Position numbers and translations under genes: made by a program | The notes under the pieces: model-generated | Databases searched by the model: none | Seen by the model: the letters and a program-made list of their open reading frames with translations, nothing else | Told to the model about the DNA's origin: nothing | Shown: positions 55,348 through 64,000 of the stretch, one piece after another | How positions within the stretch are numbered: the first letter of the stretch is position 1 | Layout: the number at the start of each line of letters is the position of its first letter | From: Siphonodentalium dalli | Taxonomy: Eukaryota; Mollusca; Scaphopoda; Gadilida; Siphonodentaliidae | Assembly (NCBI GenBank): GCA_032622095.1 | Contig: CP136068.1 | Location: 53,500,443-53,564,442, forward strand | Length of the DNA stretch: 64,000 nt | Direction of reading: 5' to 3'

Positions 55348-55803
55348 AAACCTGAATTTAGTGTGTTTGATATTTGCAGAATGAGGCCCCCATGCAGATG
55401 GTGAATTTAGTGACGCTATCCCAAACAGTGGGCTAGCATCACCAAATTTACCCTCTGGGAACCTCATTCTGCTTAGGCCTCATCTTCTGGGAAGTATCTT
55501 TAGTCTCAAATGAACATTATTTTTAGTTACTCTTCCCCTTCTGTTGAGTTTCTATATCCCCTAATTTTGCAGAAGATAAAATGCAAATTAAATCAAGGTG
55601 ACTAATGGGTGAACATCCCAAACATTTAATAACTGGGGAACTTCAATCTGATCCTAGGTCTCCCATACCAGTTGAGGCCTAAACAGAATGAGGTCCCCAG
55701 AGGGTGAATTTGGTGATGCTAGCTCACTCTACAGGATAGCGTCACTAAATTCACCTTCTGGGGACCTCATTCTGCAAATGTTAAGACACACTAAATTCAG
55801 GCT
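55348..55803. mobile_element. Double-hairpin MITE, copy 3
   Basis: AAACCTGAATTTAGTGTGTT to ACACACTAAATTCAGGCTT, with two hairpins and the AGGCCTCATCTTCTGGGAAG centre as in 14948-15391. Confidence 0.75.
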
Positions 55804-56280
55804 TGGTATCTTCCTCCCTGTGGTATCAACATCCCTTCTCCCAGAGGGGGTTGGGGTGGGGGAAGATACTGTTACACTAGTATACCACTACTGCCATAAA
55901 CTCATAACTCAGTGAATACTGGCTCATACATGTACCTGTGTAGGTGCTCACCACCATTTGATTTCCTTATCATATATGCGACATCTGCAATGAGTTCAAT
56001 AGAATAGGGGATGGCAGTAAGACAGCCTTCTTGTTTATGCTGTCCCCATAACTCATTATTGTCAAATTATATGTTTTCATTGTTATGTACATGTATCGAG
56101 TTATATAATACTAAATATTCATAGTCATAGAAGATTTGAGATTTTGTCAACACTAAGTAGTTCCTGCTTGTATTCAACATGTGGTATACAACAAATGTCT
56201 TCAATGGCTGTGATTTTGGAAAATACATGTGTCTCACACTAACAGGTGTGGAATAATAAAAGGTCGTCGACAATGTGTCC

Positions 56281-57030
56281 CCCGAAAAGGTGGCTTTTTA
56301 GTTAGGATAGATTTTTATTAACTCTGTCATCGGACCATGACCAAATAGTAAAGTTATCATCCGGAAATCAAATAAGCAGCAAATTTTTAGTCGACAAGGA
56401 CCATAACTCCAGCAAAAATGGGCCGACCAAACCCAAATTTTAACTTGACCTGTAACTTCATGTGATTAATCCACATACCAAATTAAAAAACAATCAGATT
56501 ACAAAAACTCAAGTTATCATCTGGAAACCAAAAAAAATAGGCAAATTCTAAGGACAATAACTCTGGCATAAATGAGTGGGCCGAACCCATGTTCAAACTT
56601 GACCTGTATTTGGAACTGATAACCTGATATAACAAATATGGTTCAGATCCGATCATCCAGAACCTCAAAACGACAAAATTTTAAGTTGAAAAGGGAGCCA
56701 TAACTCTGGCAAAAATGGGCGAACCAAACCCATATTCGAATGTGACCTGTATTTTGAGCTCATAAACTCATACCAAATTTGGTTTCGATCTGATAACCCA
56801 GAATAAAGTTATCATCCCGAACCTTTACGAACAAACAGACAGATTCTAAGATGAAAAGGGAGCATAACTCCGGCAAAAATGGGCGGACTGAACCCATTTT
56901 CAAACTTGACCTGTGTTTTGATAAACTCACATTCGATCTGATAACCCAAAATAAAGTTCTCACCTGGAAACATTCTGCACGGACGGCTAGATGCACGCAC
57001 GCACGAACACCGGCTATTTTAATAGTCCCC
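56281..57030. repeat. Dispersed repeat family C, tandem sub-units
   Basis: Four sub-units of about 120-160 bp share CATAACTC(C/T)GGCAAAAATG, CGAACCCAT(A/G)TTC, TTGACCTGTATTT and ACCAAATTTGGTT. Shorter copies occur at 59345-59595, 60155-60450 and 61505-61670. Confidence 0.6.
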
Positions 57031-57674
57031 CCAAATAAATTTTGGTGACAAAAAGGTGTCTGTCATACACATGTAAGTATATATATAGAGGTGTAAGTAT
57101 ATATAAATAGAGGTGCATGTATTTACTAACTGTTGACTGTAGTTATGTTTTTGTGAGACCTCTCTAATGTCCACAGTCAGTGCACTTTTAATTATTCCTG
57201 GACAGATGTCAGATGTTTGCAGACCAGATGACATTTGCATAAAGAGTTGGGTTTGTTGCCACAAGTCTGCACACTCAATGATCTCTGATCACCCTCAATG
57301 CTCACTTAACAGGAGAAAGTCAGTCCTTACAAACTCTGGCGGAGTTAAAGACCAAGCACGATTATAATTTTCTGATTGGCTTAGGTAAAAATGTGAAATC
57401 GGTGACTCAATGACATTTCTAAACTGGTGCCGTAATCTTTAAGTGTTGATACCACCACCACTGTGCACTTGGTATGTAAGAACTTGGTACAAGGAACTAT
57501 AGATGCAGAGATTCATCAGCCCCTAAGGAAAGTTTCAGTAAGGGTTAAAAAAGTAAGTTTCCAGTACACCAACCTGTAAATTCTGGTCACTAGAGGTCCT
57601 GCATTGTACATCGCTCTGACACATAACTCTGTACTGACACATACCCCCTTCACCCTGACACATAGCCTTGTACT

Positions 57675-58460
57675 GCAAGTGTACCCCCCCCCCCCCCCTC
57701 ACCCTGACACCTCTCCATGCTTACACTACCGGTACTGTAAGATAGATAATGGGATAACTGAAGGAAGATAGACCCCGCAGCGATTCTCAGCCCCATACAC
57801 CTTCAGTTGCACACCTCTGACAGCACTCCATAGTAAACACAGATTAACTGAAGGGAGATATACCCCCACCCCCTCCGTGATTCACAGCCCCATACACCTT
57901 CATTTCCACCCCTCTGACAGAGCTCCATAGTAAACATTGAATGGAATCCCAGGTTGAATGAGATGATGTAACGCCATCAGATAGATAATGGGATAACAGA
58001 TAATGAAGGAATATATACCCCCCCCCACTACATCCGCGATTCTGAGCCCCATATGCCTTCATTTCTACACCTCTGACACTCCATAGTAAACATTGAATGG
58101 AATCCCAGGTTGAATGAGATGACGTAACACCAGCAGATACATGTAGATAATGGGATAACAGTTACTGAAGGAAGATATACCCCCACCCCCCTCTGCGATT
58201 CACAGCCCCATACGCCTTCATTTCCACACCTCTGACACTCCATAGTAAACATTGAATGGAATCCCAGGTTGAATGAGATGAGGTAACACCAGCAGATAGA
58301 TAATGAGATAACAGTTACTGAAGGAAGATATACCCCCTCCACGATGCCTTCATTTCCACACCCCTGACAGAGCTCCATAGTAAACACAGATTGAATGGAA
58401 TCCTGGGTTGAATGAGATGATGTAACACCAGCGGATAGATAATGAGATAACTGAAGGAAG
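57675..58460. repeat. Poly-C tract and a long-period tandem repeat
   Basis: A run of about 15 C near 57685 is followed by four to five units of about 100-180 bp with GGATAACTGAAGGAAGATA, TACCCCCACCCCC, ACAGCCCCATACACCTTCAT, TCTGACAG and GAATGGAATCCCAGGTTGAA. Confidence 0.75.
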
Positions 58461-58637
58461 ATAGAGAATGAAAACATGATCTGCTCATTATTTACTGACA
58501 CATAAATGCGTGGGTGAATGAGCAGCATGATCCAGCACAATAGTGTGGATATTAATATGTGCACAATGAAGCCGCTCATATGAGGAAGTTTGTCTTTTCA
58601 CATATAGTATACAAGCTTGCTTGCATTCGAGGAGAGG

Positions 58638-58745
58638 CTTAACCCTTTACCCAACAGAACAGCCCTGTGCCAATGCATTCTCTTATATATGCGACTCGAC
58701 CATAGGTCGCCTCGCATATATAAGAGAATGCATTGGCTTAACACA
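58638..58745. mobile_element. Hairpin MITE with CCAATGCATTCTCTTATATA
   Basis: It opens with GGCTTAACCCTTTACCC. The core hairpin at 58669-58737 pairs GCCAATGCATTCTCTTATAT with ATATAAGAGAATGCATTGGC. The same hairpin lies at 62358-62426, with the TTAACCCTTTACCCAACA end inverted at about 62560-62579. Confidence 0.65.
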
Positions 58746-59344
58746 TATTAACGAGAGGCCGATCACGATCGGCAGATGTTTAACCCATACCTTGGCGATA
58801 CCGATTAGCTATAACTGATAATTGGTCAAAGATATGATCACAGTGATACACATATCAGTACCTAACTTAAAATCAAAAGCTCAAATTATTTGTCTTAAGA
58901 AGAGGTTAAGGTAATTGGGGTGGGGAGGAGTCGTTTTAAATCTCATAACTCTGTCCCTATTCAACCAATGACCTCTCATTGTGAGATCCAATTGTTTAGC
59001 CATTAATCAATTTGACAGATAGGACAAACAATTATCCAGCCAGCAGGTTCATCTTTACCTTCATACAACCACCCCCTAGAGCTATGTAACATATGTCACC
59101 ACTCAATTAATAACAGATTTCACTTGGAATGACATCTATTAAAGGTATTCGCATGTGCTCTGGATATTGGATGTTCACATGGCAATTTATTGATATCATT
59201 ATATTACATGCAACTATTTATTTTTTTTAACTCAATAATTTTTTTTATTATTATAAAAGTTTTTAAATATTTTTTATGTTAAATCGAGCGAGGAAATTCA
59301 ATCTAAACAAATATGAAAAATCAAAATTTTAAATTTAAAAAAAA

Positions 59345-59595
59345 GAAAGAAGGGTCATAACTGCTTTAAGATAAATCGGATCGAACTCATATTCACTCGA
59401 ACTGTATTTTGGGATGAGAAACCTATACACAAAATTTGGTTCCGATCAAATAGAAAATGTTAGAGATATCACATTATGCCTAAAGTGTCTAAGAACTGAC
59501 AGACAGACAGATAGAGACGGACGGACAGACGAGTGGTCAATCTGGACATTGACACTATGTGTACCATACTATGGTATAGGTACACATAAACAGTT
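59345..59595. repeat. Dispersed repeat family C with terminal hairpin
   Basis: It has GGGTCATAACTG, GACTGACAGACAGACAGATA-type runs and ends in TATGTGTACCATACTATGGT followed by ATAGGTACACATA, a terminal palindrome also found at 62206-62240. Confidence 0.6.
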
Positions 59596-60154
59596 TTATC
59601 TCATGCAGAGTACAGGAAAAATACATCAAACTGGTGTGCCCCTTTAATATTTCAATTCACATTTGTAAACAATTGAAATCAATGTCGAAAAAGCTTTTGA
59701 TTAATATATAGATAAAACAAACTAGACCTACAGTTCTAAGAGTGTTATGAACAATTATTTTGTTCCCATAGACTGATACAGAGCTCTCGTTTTTTAAAGT
59801 TTGAAAACCAAAGTTGTCTTCCCATGCAACCAACAAAATTCCAATGGTAATGCTTTTAAACAATGAAACCAGATTATGCCTTTAAGGTGAAATTTAAATA
59901 ACCATGAATATAAAATATAAACATTCCACCTATGATATGGCCAGAGATACTTATAGAGTATAAAGTATATCTGATATAGCCAACACAACTCCTAGCAGTT
60001 AATTAACTCAATACCAGTACAAGAGAGAGAGAGAACTTCATGGCATTGTAACTGGATAGTATCTCTTGTCTCCATAGCATTGTGAAACTGATTTATTAGA
60101 TATTATCTAGACAGTGCCACCTGTGTATCTTTGATATATTTTAGCGATGAATAA

Positions 60155-61670
60155 AATAATCAAAGGGCCATAACTCCAGTAAATAGTACCGGATCAAACC
60201 CATATTCGAACTCGATCTGTATTTTGAGTTGAGAAACTCACATACAAAATTTGGTTCCTATCAGTTGAAAACTTGTTGAATTATCGAAGCATTCATGAAT
60301 TCTATGTCAAAGGGCCATAACTCCATTAAAAAATATCGAATCAAACCCATATTCGAACTCGATATGTATTTTGAGTTGAGCAACTCACATACCAAATTTG
60401 GTTATGGTCAGATAATTTCTTTTTGAGTTATGGCAGCATGCATAAATTCTAAGTTGAAACATAGCAGCTCTATTACAATTACCAACAGGACATTCATTGC
60501 CATTTTATATTGGTCTATATATTTATAAAATAGAAACTCATAAAAATTATGCAATCTTCATCATAAAATTTTTTTTGGAACATGAACATATTTGGGCATA
60601 CCTCCCGCAAAAATCTCACGGATTGACATTTTCAAAACTTAACAGGTCTGGTATAGACCTTGATATTAAATATGATTGATAATGGTTGGATATAAAATAT
60701 TTTAACACAGAATTATCAGATAACTAAAGGAGAGATATGAGAAGGGTCAAATTGAAAATATTAGAGTCATAACATTGGATTGCGTACAGTATACATGTAC
60801 CTATGGTTAATTTTATTCTAAGCTGATCATTGGAAAGATACAATGTCTGTAACAGCAGAAATATTCAAGAATACCAGAACCATTATTATTATCCTGCAGC
60901 CCAAATGCAATAGAGGGAATTTCAAACCAAGATATTTCCTCAAATGATGAATATTCAATTGGTGGCTTATAGAAATTCTTAGTGAACCTGGCCCAAGGCG
61001 AAAGAGATAATTTAAAATCTTCCTATCAGATATCATGTGTCTATGGAATAGGTTAATTTTAATCATGAAATACATGCAAGTGAAAAGTGGATCACAATCA
61101 ACCTGGACATAGAATAGGAGAATGAACATATAATGTGTGGAGAGGGTTAATCATTTCCAATGACATCATATGATGGAACTAATGTGTGGATTAATTTTTT
61201 TCTCAAGATAAGACAACAGTGTCTCTGTAAACAACAATTCTCTAAACAGCCATGCTCCAGAACATCCTTCAGATGGACAATGGACTATTTGTATTAATGC
61301 CACGAACATGTTTCAACAGGTTGGGTTAAATTACTATTGCACACAAACTGGAGTAAATTATCATCAATCACTGTCAGCCTCTGGGAGCAGCAGTGGTTTG
61401 GCAAAGAGTATCCAGTGTCATTTTCTGATTCCAATAATGCAGAAGATTACTGTGTAAAGTTGTTTGTCTTAAATTCTCACAGGGCATATACAATAGGTAG
61501 TAAATTACTTGAATTATAAAGGGCCATAACTCTGTTAAAATATACCGGATCAAACTCAAATTCGAACCTGATCTGTATTTCGGGGTGAGGACCACATGTA
61601 CCAATTTTGGTGTAGATCAGATGAAAAATGTTTTGAGTCATAGCAGCTTGCATGAGTACTAAGTAAACAT
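60155..61670. repeat. Scattered family C sub-units
   Basis: Sub-units at 60155-60450 and 61505-61670 share GGGCCATAACTC, GGATCAAACCCATATTCGAA, CTCGATCTGTATTTTGAG and CAAATTTGGTT. Between them (60480-61500) nothing is recognised. Confidence 0.55.
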
Positions 61671-61679
61671 AAGAGTGAA

Positions 61680-62240
61680 AAGGGTTAACAAAACGATACC
61701 AAAATCGATACAGATAAAGAACGTGCTAACAAAGACCTAGGTAAGAAATATGAGGCAGATCATAAGCAAATTGTTTGACTTAGATGCATCAGATAGAATT
61801 TGTGAGTGGGGTTAATTATTTTCTAAATCGATCAACTGATCGATACCAAAAACTATACAGGTGAGGGGTGTGTCATCATAAACCTACATTTTAAATATGA
61901 ACACAATCGGACAAAAAACACTTGGGTTATTGCATCGGATAGCACATGCCCATGTGTGGATGCAAAGTGTTAATAATTTCTAAACCGATCAACCGATCGA
62001 TACCAAAAACTATACAGGTGAGGGGTGTGTCATTGTAAACATGCACATAAAATTTGAACATGATCCGATAAAAGATACTCCAGTAATCGAATCGGATAGC
62101 AAATGTCTACGGACAGACGGACGGACGGACAGACGGACAGACGGACAGACGGACAGACGGACAGACGGACGGACGAACGACGGATGGTTGATCCGGACGT
62201 CAGCATTATGTGTACCATACATGGTATGGGTACACATAAA
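61680..62240. repeat. Repeat with two 180-bp sub-units, GACGGACA run and terminal palindrome
   Basis: CGATCAACTGATCGATACCA and AAACTATACAGGTGAGGGGT occur twice. A (GGACAGAC)n run spans 62107-62175. It ends in TATGTGTACCATACATGGTA then TGGGTACACATA. Confidence 0.7.
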
Positions 62241-62349
62241 AATGATAAAATTGTCAAAGATTGTAGAAAAATATTATAAAAATCGTTAAAAAAGTAAGAA
62301 AAAATTATAAGATTGTTAAAGAATGTAAGAAAAAATGGTAAAAAAAGAT

Positions 62350-62580
62350 TTTTTTAGGCCAATGCATTCTTTTATATATGCGAGGCGACCTATGGTCGAC
62401 TCGCATATATAAGAGAATGCATTGGCACAGGGCATAACTGTAACCATCACAATGTGGTCAATGAGCCGGTTCCAATGATATCCATATTTGTATGGTTTTA
62501 TTGAGACAGACCCAAGATAATTTAGGCTGTTGCAGCTTTATTTGGCCGTTTTTGGCCGGTTTGTTGGGTAAAGGGTTAAG
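62350..62580. mobile_element. Hairpin MITE, inverted copy
   Basis: The hairpin at 62358-62426 (GCCAATGCATTC...GAATGCATTGGC) matches 58669-58737. GGGTAAAGGGTTAAG at about 62566-62580 is the complement of the other copy's start. Confidence 0.6.
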
Positions 62581-62809
62581 TGTGTTAAATAATGGAAAGT
62601 TGGTAAAAAGGTCAGACTCATGACTTTCCACTGGTTTATAATTTTCTATATTATTCAGCGGCTGTTGGGTAATTTACAATACAATAATGAGCTTGTAGGA
62701 GGTGGAGGGGTGTTAAACTGGGGATACATTATGGAACAATTTTCAGAGTCAAGTGCAAATGATGGAATTTCTGAAAGCGAGTGAGTATTATGGACACAAA
62801 TGTCATCAA

Positions 62810-64000
62810 AGTTCCATAGCTGAGAGCTAAGATAGGATAGCTGAGAGCTACGATAGTATAGCTGAGAGCTACGATAGGATAGCTGAGAGCTACGATACGA
62901 TAGCTGAGAGCTACGATACGATATCCGAGATCTACGATAGGATAGCTGAGAGCTATGATAGAATAGCTGAGAGCTATGATAGGATAGATGAGAGCTATGA
63001 TAGGATGGATGAGAGCTATGATAGGATAGTTGAGAGCTACGATAGGATAGCTGAGAGCTACGATAGGATAGCTGAGAGCTACGATAGGATAGCTGAGAGC
63101 TACGATAGGATAACTGAGAGCTATGATAGGATAGCTGAGAGCTACGATAGGATAGCTGAGAGCTATGATAGGATAGCTGAGAGCTATGATAGGATAGCTG
63201 AGAGCTATGATAGGATAGCTGAGAGCTACGATAGGATAGTTGAGAGCTACGATAGGATAGCTGAGAGCTACGATAGGATAGCTGAGAGCTATGATAGGAT
63301 AGCTGAGAGCTATGATAGGATAGCTGAGAGCTACGATAGGATAGATGAGAGCTACATGTATAATAGGATGGATGAGAGCTATGATAGGATAGTTGAGAGC
63401 TACGATAGGATAGCTGAGAGCTACGATAGGATAGATGAGAGCTACGATAGGATAGCTGAGAGCTATGATAGGATAGATGAGAGCTACATGTATAATAGGA
63501 TAGCTGAGAGCTATGATAAGATAGTTGAGAGCTACGATAGGATAGCTGAGAGCTACGATAGGATAGCTGAGAGCTACAATAGGATAGCTGAGAGCTATGA
63601 TAGGATAGCTGAGAGCTACGATAGGATAGCTGAGAGCTACGATAGGATAGCTGAGAGCTACGATAGGATAGCTGAGAGCTACGATAGGATAGCTGAGAGC
63701 TACGATAGGATAGCTGAGAGCTACAGTAGGATAGCTGAGAGCTACGATAGGATAGCTGAGAGCTACAGTAGGATAGCTGAGAGCTACGATAGGATAGCTG
63801 AGAGCTACAGTAGGATAGCTGAGAGCTACGATAGGATAGCTGAGAGCTATGATAGGATAACTGAGAGCTATGATAGGATAACTGAGAGCTAGGATACGAT
63901 TGCTGAGAGCTGATAGCATAGCTGAGAGCTACGATAGGATAACTGAGAGCTACGATAGGATAGCCGCGAGCTATGATAGTATAGCTGAGAGCTATGATAG
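62810..64000. repeat. 21-bp minisatellite, at least 55 copies, running off the window
   Basis: Unit AGCTGAGAGCTACGATAGGA plus T, with CTATGATAGG, GATGAGAGC and CTACAGTAGG variants and two ACATGTATAATAGG interruptions. Period 21 leaves long ORFs on both strands (396 and 295 codons, heptad ESYDRIA or ALSYPIV). These are not genes. Confidence 0.93.

Noticed and set aside
62729-63919. 396- and 295-codon ORFs of heptad repeats
   Set aside because: Both strands are open because the tandem unit is 21 bp without stops. No unique flanking protein sequence.

Overview
This is non-coding-rich, AT-rich metazoan nuclear DNA. Split coding segments sit among long introns full of minisatellites, foldback MITEs and dispersed repeat families. 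The repeat styles (arrays ending in runs of GACGGACGGAC, units with AGGTCAAGGTCA, TACATGTA-rich spacers) suggest a marine invertebrate. I cannot place the phylum from sequence alone.

One protein-coding gene is securely identified: the 3' part of a Cbl-family E3 ubiquitin ligase on the minus strand. Eleven exons run from 51237 down to a stop codon at 20865. All have GT-AG junctions, and the reading phase closes across every junction. The exons give 515 residues: the EF-hand-like segment, the SH2-like segment, the linker helix, a complete C3HC4 RING, a proline-rich/tyrosine tail and a C-terminal UBA domain. The N-terminal four-helix-bundle exons were not found and probably lie beyond position 64000.

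Layout: 1-122 may hold an edge exon of an unknown gene. 606-7219 is a cluster of related mobile elements whose interior is an array of about 160-bp monomers. 7220-20860 is intergenic, with small foldback elements and short tandem arrays. 20865-51237 is the Cbl gene. Its introns hold two satellite arrays derived from the gene's own RING exon boundary, a duplicated hairpin-bearing block flanking exons 9-10, a 1.5-kb foldback retroelement remnant with a hammerhead-ribozyme-like motif, and a 1.5-kb 53-bp minisatellite. 51238-64000 is upstream intron or 5' flank, with a 16-bp minisatellite, further dispersed repeats and a 21-bp array that runs off the window.

No rRNA, tRNA, CRISPR or operon structure was seen. 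Long ORFs over the tandem arrays are artefacts of repeat periods divisible by three.
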